The notes beneath the pieces were generated by a model that was given only the letters and a program-made list of their open reading frames with translations, did no database searches and was not told the origin of the DNA. Below, in pieces: positions 32,368 through 40,614 of a DNA stretch of 64,000 bases. Both the position numbers and the translations under genes were made by a program. Origin of the DNA: Clostridiales bacterium (GTDB lineage Bacteria > Bacillota > Clostridia > Oscillospirales > Acutalibacteraceae); contig DXXG01000015.1 of the NCBI GenBank assembly GCA_019416455.1, positions 103,345 through 167,344 of the forward strand, given 5' to 3'. Positions within the stretch are counted from its first letter, which is position 1. Every line of letters begins with the position of its first letter.

Positions 32368-33747
32368 TCAAAATTCTGTACGGGGGATCAAAGGCTGAGG
32401 CGTTTCAGACTGTTCCCGTTTCGGGCGCTGGAAAAACGCTCCCAGATCCGTGGGGATAGGCTCTCCGAATCCGCCCCGTTTAGCGTGGGCAGGATGACCT
32501 TCTTTGGCGTGGGCCGCCTTGGGAGGAGCCTTCTTCACAGGGGATTCAGCTCTGGGCGCAGGCCTTGCCGCGGCAGGCTGGGTAAGCTCTTCCGCCAAAA
32601 GGGCGTTCAGTTCCTCGTACAGGACAGTTCCCGCCGTTTTGTCCATGGGAGCGGGTTCCGGAGCGCGGCGGCGCTCTCCGGAAGCAGCAGCCGGAGCGGG
32701 AGAGATCCACGCGCCGTGACGAGGCCTCCGGGAAGATGCGCTTTTTTCCATTTTGGGGAGTTTAGGCGCCCAGCTTCCAGAACTATGTTTGCCCGCCCGG
32801 CTGGCTGTTCGCTGAGAACGCTCCACCGTGGGAGCAGATGGCTTTTCCTCAGCTGCCAGGATCTCCTTTTGAACAGGGACAGCCGGTTTTTCCTCAGTAG
32901 TCAGAGTTTCCTTTTGAACAGGAGCGGCCGTTTCCTCCTCAGCAGGCAAGGTTTCCTTTTGGGCAGGAGCCGGGGGAGGAGTCTCCTGAGGTTTCTGACC
33001 CAAATGGAATTCCTCGGGCGGGAGAAGATCCGCGGGCAGGGAGGGACCTTCTTCTTTGGGAGTCTCCTCTTTAGGCGTCTGTGCTTCCAGCAGCCGGCCG
33101 TCGCGGATGTGAAGCACCCGCTGGGCGTGAGCGGCGATCTCCGGTTCGTGAGTGATCATCACGATGGTGACGCCTTCATCGTTGAGCTTTTGGAAGATCT
33201 CCATGATCTGCTCACCGGATTTGGTATCCAAAGCGCCGGTGGGTTCGTCGGCCAGCAGCACTTTGGGGTTGTTTACAATGGCGCGGGCGATGGCCACACG
33301 CTGGCACTGACCGCCGGAGAGCTGAGTGGGTTTAAAATTCACTCGTTCGCCCAGGCCCACACGTTCCAAGGCCTTGCGTGCAATCTCCAGGCGCTCTTTG
33401 CGGCGCACGCCGGCATAGAGCAAAGGCAGGGCCACATTTTCCAGAGCAGACTGCCGGGACAGCAGATAAAAGCTCTGGAACACGAACCCGATACTGTGCA
33501 GACGCACGTCAGACAGTTTGGAATCGCTGCTCTGGGAAATGTCCTTGCCTTCCAGCAGGTAATTGCCGGAGGAGGGACTGTCCAGACAGCCAATGATATT
33601 CATCAAGGTGGTCTTACCGGAACCGGAGGGACCCATGATGGCCACATATTCCCCCTCCTCCACGGTGAGGGAAATATCCTTGAGGACCGGTACGTCCAGT
33701 TTGCCTTGATTATAGGTTTTGCAGATGTTTCTCAGTTCCAGCATCAT
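32368..33747 (-). CDS. MacB-type ATPase with long disordered C-terminal tail
   Basis: Residues 1-230 are a complete ATPase: Walker A GPSGSGKTT, LSGGQCQRVAIARAI, VLLADEPTGALD, ITHEPE. The remaining 230 residues are Pro/Ala/Glu/Lys-rich, contain three 15-residue repeats (PVQKETL-type) and a short predicted helix (VLYEELNALLAEELTQ), and end in basic segments. Other ATPases of this class stop near residue 230. The tail may bind the membrane, nucleic acid or a partner. Start ATG at 33747 or 33744 overlaps the first adaptor's stop codon. A 49-base gap separates it from the second adaptor. Confidence 0.87.
   Translation of the reverse strand: MMLELRNICKTYNQGKLDVPVLKDISLTVEEGEYVAIMGPSGSGKTTLMNIIGCLDSPSSGNYLLEGKDISQSSDSKLSDVRLHSIGFVFQSFYLLSRQSALENVALPLLYAGVRRKERLEIARKALERVGLGERVNFKPTQLSGGQCQRVAIARAIVNNPKVLLADEPTGALDTKSGEQIMEIFQKLNDEGVTIVMITHEPEIAAHAQRVLHIRDGRLLEAQTPKEETPKEEGPSLPADLLPPEEFHLGQKPQETPPPAPAQKETLPAEEETAAPVQKETLTTEEKPAVPVQKEILAAEEKPSAPTVERSQRTASRAGKHSSGSWAPKLPKMEKSASSRRPRHGAWISPAPAAASGERRRAPEPAPMDKTAGTVLYEELNALLAEELTQPAAARPAPRAESPVKKAPPKAAHAKEGHPAHAKRGGFGEPIPTDLGAFFQRPKREQSETPQPLIPRTEF
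32841..32975. repeat. three 45 bp tandem repeats inside the ATPase tail
   Basis: Units begin at 32841, 32886 and 32931, each with TTTCCTC near its start and a CTCCTTTTGAACAGG-like core. In frame they encode 15-residue repeats, so copy number can change without a frameshift. Confidence 0.7.
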
Positions 33748-35156
33748 CGCGCCAGGCCCTCCATGGGCGAACCGTCCAGACTATCGCTGGCCACGCCTTC
33801 ACCATCCTCGGGGTCCACTTCTTCCGTTTCCGCAACAGCGCCGGTGTCCTCCTCAGGAGCTACCTGAGGCATCACGCCGAAGCCCTCGTCTACCATGCCA
33901 CCGTCAACTGTGCCGCTGTCAGTGGTGCCGTCACCGGTGGAATCATCCGTTGAGGGATCCTCTACCGGAACTTTGGTAATGTCAGAGGTGGTGGGAACGC
34001 CTTCTTTCAGGTCCTCCTCAGGATAGGCAATATAGTCCTCTTCCGTGATGCCGCCTTCGATCTCATAGCGGTCATTGCCGGAGTCGTATTCTCCCAAAAT
34101 CACGGTCTGTTTTTTCAGAGTGTTGTTCTCGCTTTGCGCCCATACGTAACTGCCCGCATCGTCATGGGCGATGTAGAAAGCAGGCAGCCACAGACCTTCG
34201 GGCTGAGCGTCGATCCCCAGGTCGGGTTGTATGTACACGTGCTGGCCTAAGATCAGTCCGTCGCGGTTGGACAGAGTCACGTAGAAGTTGTACTTGGAGC
34301 TTTGCTGGCCGCTGTCTCCACCACCGTAATACATCATGTTGTTATTGTTGTTGTCCTGAGTGGGTTCCGTTTCGATGGTGTCGATCACGCCGCTCCACTG
34401 AAGGGAACTATCCACTCGGGAATAGATGGTCACAGCCTGGCCCTGATAGAGAGAGCCAATGTTCAGCTCGGAGATGGTCCCCTTCACCCGGAAATCGGCG
34501 GAGGAAAGGATGCTGATAAAGGGCTTCTGCTGGCCGCTGGCATCAGTGGAGGGAGTCTCGTTGATCTCTTTGACGGTGCCTTCCACTTCGCTGTATACCT
34601 CGGTATTGGCCAGAGACTCGTTCAGCCGGTTGATCTCCTGCTGCTTCACGTCGCTGTTGTATTCCTCAGTCTTGATCTGCAGCTCCACAGCCTGGATCTG
34701 CACTGTGTAGGAATATTGTTCGTCCTTGCTGGCGTTCTTTTTCTCTTTTTCCAGGTCGGACTTCTGCTTCTTCAAAGTGGTGATGGTATTGGAGATGCTT
34801 TCCAGATCCAGTTTGGCCTGATCCAGCTGCATCTGCATCTCCGCGCTGTCGTAACGGAACAAAGCGTCGCCAGCGGTGACCTGGTCGCCTTCCGTAACGT
34901 AGATCTCCGCCACAGTCTTGCTGTCGTCCTTTTTGATGTCATAGGTGGCCTGGGGCTCAACCACTCCGGAGAACCGGGGGACCGAGCCTGAATTCAATCC
35001 TGCGATATTGGCCACAGATTCCACGTACACCGGTGAAGCGCCGGCAGCGCCCCAGACGTTTCGCAGCCAGAAAAACCACAGGCAGAACCCGACAATCAGC
35101 AGCGCCAGCAGGCATCCTAAAACGATCAAGAGAGGTTTTTTTGATGTATGTTTCAT
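33744..35156 (-). CDS. membrane fusion (adaptor) protein, MacA/HlyD-like
   Basis: A 470-residue adaptor: signal-anchor helix (about 8-32), lipoyl half (TVAEIYVTEGDQVTAGDALF), an alpha-helical hairpin (about 105-190) with a KKQKSDLEKEKKNASKDE turn, second lipoyl half, beta-barrel and an acidic Asp/Thr/Gly-rich tail (about 400-470). First gene of the operon adaptor-ATPase-adaptor-permease. AGGAG precedes the ATG at 35156 and its stop overlaps the ATPase start. It is a paralogue of the 593-residue adaptor but lacks its insertion. Confidence 0.85.
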   Translation of the reverse strand: MKHTSKKPLLIVLGCLLALLIVGFCLWFFWLRNVWGAAGASPVYVESVANIAGLNSGSVPRFSGVVEPQATYDIKKDDSKTVAEIYVTEGDQVTAGDALFRYDSAEMQMQLDQAKLDLESISNTITTLKKQKSDLEKEKKNASKDEQYSYTVQIQAVELQIKTEEYNSDVKQQEINRLNESLANTEVYSEVEGTVKEINETPSTDASGQQKPFISILSSADFRVKGTISELNIGSLYQGQAVTIYSRVDSSLQWSGVIDTIETEPTQDNNNNNMMYYGGGDSGQQSSKYNFYVTLSNRDGLILGQHVYIQPDLGIDAQPEGLWLPAFYIAHDDAGSYVWAQSENNTLKKQTVILGEYDSGNDRYEIEGGITEEDYIAYPEEDLKEGVPTTSDITKVPVEDPSTDDSTGDGTTDSGTVDGGMVDEGFGVMPQVAPEEDTGAVAETEEVDPEDGEGVASDSLDGSPMEGLAR

Positions 35157-35199
35157 GGCAGAAAGCTCCTTAAATCAACGTCAATGAACATTCCATAAC

Positions 35200-35228
35200 A
35201 TTATACCTTATATGGGGTGTTTTGGCAA
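35200..35228 (-). promoter_or_regulatory. sigma-A promoter of the export operon
   Basis: Minus strand TTGCCA (35228-35223), 17 base spacer, TATAAT (35205-35200). Confidence 0.75.
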
Positions 35229-35302
35229 CGAAAAAAACCTTAAAATTATGTGAACGTGAGGACGGTAGAAACTGTGAATGTTAGGGCGTTTTTTTCTTCC
35301 CC

Positions 35303-35331
35303 TTGACATTTCCGGCCCTGCCACTTTATAG
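35303..35331 (+). promoter_or_regulatory. sigma-A promoter of cysK
   Basis: TTGACA (35303-35308), 17 base spacer, TTATAG (35326-35331); the leader is only about 25 bases, so no riboswitch or T-box precedes the gene. Confidence 0.75.
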
Positions 35332-35362
35332 TAGAGAAAACGCCTGAGAAGGAGGAGCTTTC

Positions 35363-36295
35363 ATGGAACAGATCGCCAGAGATATCACAGAACTTGTGGG
35401 ACGCACGCCCTTGCTGGAAGCGGTCCGTTTCGGGAAGGCCAGAGGCCTTTCCTGCCGGCTTTTAGCAAAGTTGGAATATTTGAACCCCGCTGGAAGCGTC
35501 AAGGACCGGGTTGCTCTGTGGATGATCCGGGAAGGAGAACGGACTGGAGCGCTGGTTCCAGGATCCACCATCATAGAGCCTACATCGGGGAATACGGGCA
35601 TCGGTTTGGCGGCCATCGGAGCGGCCCGAGGTTATCGGGTGATCCTCACCATGCCTGAGACCATGAGCAAAGAACGCCGGGATCTGCTGAAAGCCTACGG
35701 AGCGGAGATCGTTCTGACAGAGGGCGCTAAGGGTATGTCGGGAGCCATTGCCAAGGCGGAAGAATTGGCGGCGTCTATTCCCGGGAGTTTCGTTCCCGGC
35801 CAGTTTGAAAACCCAGCCAACCCCCAAGCCCACTATGATACAACTGGCCCCGAGCTTTGGGAGCAGACTGACGGGAACTTGGATCTGTTTGTAGCGGGTA
35901 CAGGTACCGGCGGTACTCTTACCGGAACAGGAAGATTCCTCCGGGAGAAAAAGCCGGAGATCCAGATCGTGGGGGTGGAGCCTGCCGGTTCCCCTGTGCT
36001 GACCCAAGGAAAAAACGGTCCCCACGGTTTGCAAGGCATGGGAGCCGGGTTTGTTCCCAAGGTGCTTGATAGAACGATCTACGACCAGATGCTGGTCTGC
36101 ACCGAGGACCAGGCTTACGCCGCTGCTCGGGAATTCGCCAAGACCGAAGGGATCTTGGTGGGCGTCTCTTCCGGAGCGGCTTTGTGGGCGGCGTCGGAAG
36201 TGGGATCCCGACCTGAAAATGCCGGAAAGACCATTGTCGTGCTCCTGCCTGACACAGGAGACCGGTATCTCTCCACGCCGCTGTTTGGGGAATGA
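35363..36295 (+). CDS. cysK: cysteine synthase (O-acetylserine sulfhydrylase)
   Basis: A 310-residue fold-type II PLP enzyme of standard size. PLP lysine Lys47 in NPAGSVKDR, the substrate loop PTSGNTGIGLA, the phosphate loop GTGTGGTLTGTG and VGVSSGAAL near the C-terminus. Makes cysteine from O-acetylserine and sulfide. AAGGAGGAG precedes the ATG at 35363. Monocistronic. With the C-S lyase at 37150 and MetA at 61800 it outlines sulfur amino acid metabolism. A cystathionine beta-synthase role cannot be excluded by sequence alone, but length and motifs fit CysK. Confidence 0.94.
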   Translation: MEQIARDITELVGRTPLLEAVRFGKARGLSCRLLAKLEYLNPAGSVKDRVALWMIREGERTGALVPGSTIIEPTSGNTGIGLAAIGAARGYRVILTMPETMSKERRDLLKAYGAEIVLTEGAKGMSGAIAKAEELAASIPGSFVPGQFENPANPQAHYDTTGPELWEQTDGNLDLFVAGTGTGGTLTGTGRFLREKKPEIQIVGVEPAGSPVLTQGKNGPHGLQGMGAGFVPKVLDRTIYDQMLVCTEDQAYAAAREFAKTEGILVGVSSGAALWAASEVGSRPENAGKTIVVLLPDTGDRYLSTPLFGE

Positions 36296-36342
36296 TTTCA
36301 AGATATGTAAAGCTAGATGACTTTATATTTATTTTTTTATTG

Positions 36343-36370
36343 TTGACTTGAATTCTATCATCTTTAGATT
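36343..36370 (+). promoter_or_regulatory. possible promoter of the RNase H gene
   Basis: TTGACT (36343-36348), 16 base spacer, TAGATT (36365-36370). A dyad AAGTT-GTAT-AACTT follows downstream. Confidence 0.45.
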
Positions 36371-36422
36371 GTGTAAAGTTGTATAACTTGTCGAATAAAA
36401 TCAAAATGAGAAGGAGCGGGAG

Positions 36423-37061
36423 ATGGCGAAAAAGTATTACGCGGTGATAAATGGTAAGGACGGTGACGGCATCTACGAGACCTGGGACGCCTGCAAGGCT
36501 CAGGTCCACGGTGTGAAGGGCGTGGTCTACAAGAGCTTCCCTTCCAGGGGAGAAGCGGAGGGCTTTCTCCAGACGGCTGCGGATTCCACCAGCCGGGAGG
36601 AGGATGCCCGGGAGGATCAACCGGAACGGGAGGGAGTGGCCGTGGCCTACGTGGACGGCAGTTTCTCTGCCCAGACAAAAGAATTCGCCTGTGGGGCTGT
36701 GCTTTTCTGGCAAGGGGAGAAAGTCCTCTTTTCCAAAAAGTATACGGACCCTGACCTGGCCGATATGCACAACGTGGCCGGGGAGATCCTGGGGGCGGTT
36801 GCGGTGATCCAATACTGTTTGGAAAAAGGCATCCCTGCCTTGGAGATCCATCACGACTATGAGGGCGTGGGCAAGTGGGCTACCGGTATGTGGAAAGCCA
36901 ATAAAGCTGGTACCCGGGCTTACGCGGATCTTTGCCGTCAGGCCATGACTCGGCTGAAGCTTACCTTTGTCAAGGTGAAAGGCCACTCCGGCAACCAGTG
37001 GAACGATTTGGCAGACCAGCTGGCCCGCCGGGCGTTGGGAAAGGAAAAGTCCGCCCGATAA
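36423..37061 (+). CDS. ribonuclease H with N-terminal viroplasmin domain
   Basis: A 212-residue protein: a viroplasmin/RHBD domain (about 4-50, KKYYAVINGKDGDGIYETW, FPSRGEAEGFL) that binds RNA-DNA hybrids, an acidic linker, and an RNase HI domain with Asp78 (AYVDGS), Glu121 (GEILGA), Asp145 (HHDYEG), His188 (KGHSGNQWND) and Asp195. All catalytic residues are present. It removes RNA from hybrids such as primers or R-loops. GGAGCGGGAG lies before the ATG at 36423. Flanked by cysK and a convergent lyase gene, with a strong shared terminator. Confidence 0.92.
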   Translation: MAKKYYAVINGKDGDGIYETWDACKAQVHGVKGVVYKSFPSRGEAEGFLQTAADSTSREEDAREDQPEREGVAVAYVDGSFSAQTKEFACGAVLFWQGEKVLFSKKYTDPDLADMHNVAGEILGAVAVIQYCLEKGIPALEIHHDYEGVGKWATGMWKANKAGTRAYADLCRQAMTRLKLTFVKVKGHSGNQWNDLADQLARRALGKEKSAR

Positions 37062-37085
37062 GGTGGGCATATAGAGAACGACGCG

Positions 37086-37127
37086 AAAAAGCGGACACAG
37101 GATCTTTTCCCGTGTCCGCTTTTTTTG
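37086..37127. terminator. bidirectional terminator
   Basis: GCGGACAC (37091-37098) pairs with GTGTCCGC (37112-37119); A run on the left, seven T on the right. Serves both the RNase H gene and the convergent lyase gene. Confidence 0.9.
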
Positions 37128-37149
37128 TAGTGTTTAGTAAAGATATTGT

Positions 37150-38331
37150 TTAGCAGTTTTCTTTGACGGCCTTTTCCAGACGCTCCAAGGCAGCTTCCAA
37201 GACCCACTTGGGGCAGGCCAGGTTCACACGTTCGTAACCGATGCCTTCGTCGCCAAAGACATAGCCTTCGTCCAGGAACAGCTGTGCCTTGTTCACCATT
37301 AGATCTTCCAGCTCCTCTTTGGTCTTGCCCAAAGCGGTGCAATCCAGCCACATCAGGTAGGTGCCCTCCAGGGGAGTCACCTTGATCTGGGGCAGACGTT
37401 CCTCAATGAAGCTCTTGGCGAACTCATAGTTGTCAGCGATCTGCTGGAGCATCTCCTTCATCCAATCCTTGCACTGGGTGTAGGCGATGCGGCAGGCTTC
37501 CAGGCCCAGGGCGCCGGGATCATGGTCCGCGGAACGGGACCGGGAGGCCTGGAACTTTTCACGGTCTTCTTTCTTGGGGATGATAATGTTAGAGGTCTGC
37601 ATGGTGGCCAGGTTGAAGGTCTTGCTGGGGGCGGTGCAGACGATCACTTCCTCGGGGAAATCCACCACAGTGGGGAACACGGTGTGCTGATGCCCGGGAA
37701 GGATGATGTCAAAGTGGATCTCGTCGCTGATGATCCTCACGCCGTTTTCATGGCAGATCTGAGCCACTTTCCGGATCTCCTCAGGCTTCCAAACACGGCC
37801 CACAGGATTGTGAGGGCTGCAAAAGATCATCAATTTATTCTTGGGGTCGGCTGCAAGTTTCTCCAGCAGGTCGTAGTCAATGGTATAGGCATTGTTCTCG
37901 TGGATCAGCGGGCATTTGACCACTTTGGAGCCATGGGTTTCGATGGCTCTATAAAAAGGATAGTAAACAGGAGTGAAGATGATGACGCCGTCACCGGGAT
38001 CACAGAGGGAGTCCACCAGCATGAACAAAGCGGACACCACACCATGAGTGCAGCAGATCCACTCAGGTTTGATCTCCCAGTTGTGCTGCTCTTTCATCCA
38101 CTGGCAAACCGTATTCCTGTACTCCTCTGTGGGACTAGTGTAGCCCAGGATGTGGGTGTCCATGTAGGCTTTCAGGCCTTCGCCGATCTCCGGGGCGTTC
38201 TTGAACTCCATATCCGCCACGGAAAAAGGCACGATGCCGGCTTCCACATTGGGATTTTTCTCTTTCATTTCGTCCCATTTTCCGGATCCGCAATGGGAGC
38301 GGTCTACCAGGGTCTCAAAATCGTAGTTCAT
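37150..38331 (-). CDS. MalY/PatB-type aminotransferase (cystathionine beta-lyase family)
   Basis: A 393-residue fold-type I PLP enzyme. CTHGVVSALFMLV and FTPVYYPFY bind the cofactor ring, SPHNPVGRVW and ISDEIHFDI contact PLP, and the PLP lysine is in TAPSKTFNLA (about residue 236). MalY/PatB enzymes cleave C-S bonds (cystathionine to homocysteine, or cysteine conjugates). GGAGG precedes the ATG at 38331. Monocistronic with its own promoter. True aminotransferase activity is possible but less likely for this family. Confidence 0.9.
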   Translation of the reverse strand: MNYDFETLVDRSHCGSGKWDEMKEKNPNVEAGIVPFSVADMEFKNAPEIGEGLKAYMDTHILGYTSPTEEYRNTVCQWMKEQHNWEIKPEWICCTHGVVSALFMLVDSLCDPGDGVIIFTPVYYPFYRAIETHGSKVVKCPLIHENNAYTIDYDLLEKLAADPKNKLMIFCSPHNPVGRVWKPEEIRKVAQICHENGVRIISDEIHFDIILPGHQHTVFPTVVDFPEEVIVCTAPSKTFNLATMQTSNIIIPKKEDREKFQASRSRSADHDPGALGLEACRIAYTQCKDWMKEMLQQIADNYEFAKSFIEERLPQIKVTPLEGTYLMWLDCTALGKTKEELEDLMVNKAQLFLDEGYVFGDEGIGYERVNLACPKWVLEAALERLEKAVKENC

Positions 38332-38409
38332 CGCTTATCAACCTCCACAAAAAATTCATCCACAAAAATAGCAAGAGAACGACATGATTTTTGTCTGCTC
38401 AACACAATC

Positions 38410-38438
38410 ATTATCGTCCTCTTGCTGAATTTTGTCAA
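38410..38438 (-). promoter_or_regulatory. sigma-A promoter of the MalY-type gene
   Basis: Minus strand TTGACA (38438-38433), 17 base spacer, GATAAT (38415-38410). Confidence 0.8.
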
Positions 38439-38474
38439 TATTTGTGGAAGAAAAAGCTTTTGGCAGGCTGTTGC

Positions 38475-39581
38475 TTACTTCACAGTGACCAGCTCATACT
38501 CCCGGGTGCCCATGCCCAGCTTTACAGCGTGATCCAGGCAGCTGACCCAGTTGGTCTCGGGATGGGTGTCGGTGAAGTGGTCATGGTGGCAGCGGTCACG
38601 CTCGTCCAGCACGGAACCGGGCACGCTGGGCTGGGCGTTGACGGCGTCGGCGCAGGCCTGGTCCAGGGCCACGGGATCGAAGGAGGCGAACATGCCCACG
38701 TCGGGAACAATAGGCAGATCGTTTTCGCTGTGGCAGTCGCAGTAGGGGGAGACATCGATAACCAGGCTGATATGGAAGCAGGGACGATCCTTTACCACGG
38801 CCCAGGTGTACTCAGCGATCTTGCAGTTGAGGATGTCGTTGACCTCGTCGCCGGCGGCGTTCACGGCGTCTACAGGACAGCGCCCGATGCAGCGGCCGCA
38901 GCCCACGCACTTGGAGTGGTCAATGCTGGCCTTCCGGTCAGTGATGGTGATCGCGCTGTGAGCGCAGTCCTTCTGGCAGGAGCCGCAGCCTACGCAGCGG
39001 TCCTGATCCACATGGGGCTTGCCGGCGCTGTGCATCTCCATTTTGCCGGCCCGGGAACCGCAGCCCATGCCGATGTTTTTCAGGGTGCCGCCGAAACCAG
39101 TGGCCTCATGGCCCTTGAAGTGGGTAAGGCTGATGAACACGTCCGCGTCCATGATAGCAGTGCCGATCTTGGCTTCCTTAACATAGTCGCCGTCGATGGG
39201 GACCAGAGTCTCGTCTGTGCCCTTGAGGCCGTCGCCGATGAGGATCTGGCAGCCGGTGGAAAGGGGAGAGAAGCCATTCTGCATAGCGCTGTCCAGATGA
39301 TCCAGAGCGTTCTTGCGGCCGCCCACATACAGAGTATTGCAGTCGGTGAGGAAGGGCTTGCCTCCCAGCTCTTTTACAAGGTCGGCCACCACTTTCGCGT
39401 AGTTGGGCCGGAGGAACGCCAAGTTGCCGGGCTCGCCGAAGTGGAGCTTGATTGCGGCATACTTATTTTTGAAGTCGATGGTATCCATGCCGGCGGCCAG
39501 GATCAGCTTCCGCAGCTTTTGCAGCAGGTTGCTGTCAAACGTGGTACGCAGGTTGGTAAAATACACTTTGGATTTTTCCAT
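38475..39581 (-). CDS. DUF362 protein with two 4Fe-4S ferredoxin motifs
   Basis: A 368-residue protein: DUF362 domain flanking an inserted bacterial ferredoxin (about 185-250) with CVGCGSCQKDC and CVGCGRCIGRC, enough for two 4Fe-4S clusters; a conserved LTHFKGHEATGFGGTLKNIGMG segment precedes it. This architecture is common in anaerobes, cytoplasmic, and of unknown substrate; a redox role is inferred from the clusters. GGAGG precedes the ATG at 39581. TTGACT and TATACT with a wide 19 base spacer (39661-39631, minus strand) may form its promoter, overlapping the end of nth. Confidence 0.88.
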   Translation of the reverse strand: MEKSKVYFTNLRTTFDSNLLQKLRKLILAAGMDTIDFKNKYAAIKLHFGEPGNLAFLRPNYAKVVADLVKELGGKPFLTDCNTLYVGGRKNALDHLDSAMQNGFSPLSTGCQILIGDGLKGTDETLVPIDGDYVKEAKIGTAIMDADVFISLTHFKGHEATGFGGTLKNIGMGCGSRAGKMEMHSAGKPHVDQDRCVGCGSCQKDCAHSAITITDRKASIDHSKCVGCGRCIGRCPVDAVNAAGDEVNDILNCKIAEYTWAVVKDRPCFHISLVIDVSPYCDCHSENDLPIVPDVGMFASFDPVALDQACADAVNAQPSVPGSVLDERDRCHHDHFTDTHPETNWVSCLDHAVKLGMGTREYELVTVK

Positions 39582-39657
39582 GTGAATGCCTCCCGGGGAA
39601 TTCTTGAAATATTTTCTTTATTGTCTTGTCAGTATAAGGGATAAACCCTACTTTAAG

Positions 39658-40353
39658 TCAAGCGGTTTCCTTTTTGGATTTGGCGGTGGCTTTTTTCTTG
39701 GATTCTTTTTTCTCCCCGTTGGGGCCTACTCCGGTCCGTTTGCAGAAAGAGGCCATGCAGCAATTCTCACAGTAGGCTTTCCGAGCAGTGCATACGGCTC
39801 GTCCGTGGAGCACCAGCCGGTGGCAGAAGTCGTTGGATTCCTCCGGAGGCAGCACAGCCCGCAGGTCATCCTCCACTTTTACGGGGACGGTGTTTTTGGT
39901 CAGCCCCAGCCGCCCTGTGATGCGGATGCAGTGAGTGTCCGTTACCACGGCTGGCTTGCCGTAAATATCGCCCACCACCAGATTGGCGGTCTTACGTCCC
40001 ACACCGGGAAGGCGGGTCAGCTCTTCGATGGTGTCCGGCACCTGGCCGCCGAACTCATCCCGGATCATTTTGCACATGCCCAGGATATCCTTGGATTTGG
40101 TATTGTAAAACCCGCAGGAGCGGATCAGTTCGCCGATCTCCTCTTCGGTGCCTTCGCAGAAGGCTTCCAGGGTGGGAAAGCGGGCAAAGAGGTCCGGGGT
40201 GACCATATTCACTCGGGCGTCGGTGCATTGGGCGGAAAGCCGTGTGGCGATAAGCAGCTGGAGGGGGTCACGGTACTCCAGAGAGCAAATGGCGTCGGGA
40301 TATTCCTTTTTCAAAGCCTCTACTGCCAGCAGGGCCAATTCTTTTTTTGTCAT
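39658..40353 (-). CDS. nth: endonuclease III
   Basis: A 231-residue DNA glycosylase/AP lyase. The helix-hairpin-helix LPGVGRKTANLVVG carries catalytic Lys121, and Asp139 follows in VVTDTHCIRI. The C-terminal 4Fe-4S loop C-X6-C-X2-C-X5-C is intact (CTARKAYCENCCMASFC). Removes oxidised pyrimidines in base excision repair. A Lys/Glu-rich tail of about 20 residues extends beyond the usual end. AAGGAG precedes the ATG at 40353; own promoter upstream. Confidence 0.96.
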   Translation of the reverse strand: MTKKELALLAVEALKKEYPDAICSLEYRDPLQLLIATRLSAQCTDARVNMVTPDLFARFPTLEAFCEGTEEEIGELIRSCGFYNTKSKDILGMCKMIRDEFGGQVPDTIEELTRLPGVGRKTANLVVGDIYGKPAVVTDTHCIRITGRLGLTKNTVPVKVEDDLRAVLPPEESNDFCHRLVLHGRAVCTARKAYCENCCMASFCKRTGVGPNGEKKESKKKATAKSKKETA

Positions 40354-40391
40354 AGAGAGCGCTCCTTCCCGTAGGATCTTGTGGTGGTCCC

Positions 40392-40420
40392 ATTGTACTC
40401 TGTTTTCCTTCGCTTGACAA
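40392..40420 (-). promoter_or_regulatory. sigma-A promoter of nth
   Basis: Minus strand TTGTCA (40420-40415), 17 base spacer, TACAAT (40397-40392). Confidence 0.75.
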
Positions 40421-40500
40421 GGCTGTCCCTCTATGGTTTGCCTCTATCTTGCCATGGAAAAAGATCCCGTTCTTTTCTTTGGAACAAATGGCTGAAACGC

Positions 40501-40530
40501 TTGTCAGGGAGGAATCCTTTCTGGTATAAT
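40501..40530 (+). promoter_or_regulatory. sigma-A promoter of glyA
   Basis: TTGTCA (40501-40506), 18 base spacer, TATAAT (40525-40530). The leader of about 78 bases shows no riboswitch I recognise. Confidence 0.75.
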
Positions 40531-40614
40531 ATTAGAAATTTACCTGGCGATGGAAACGCGGGCGGCATCGAACGGGTTTCTGGCAGGATCAGGAGAGAAA
40601 GGAAGTCGATAGCC

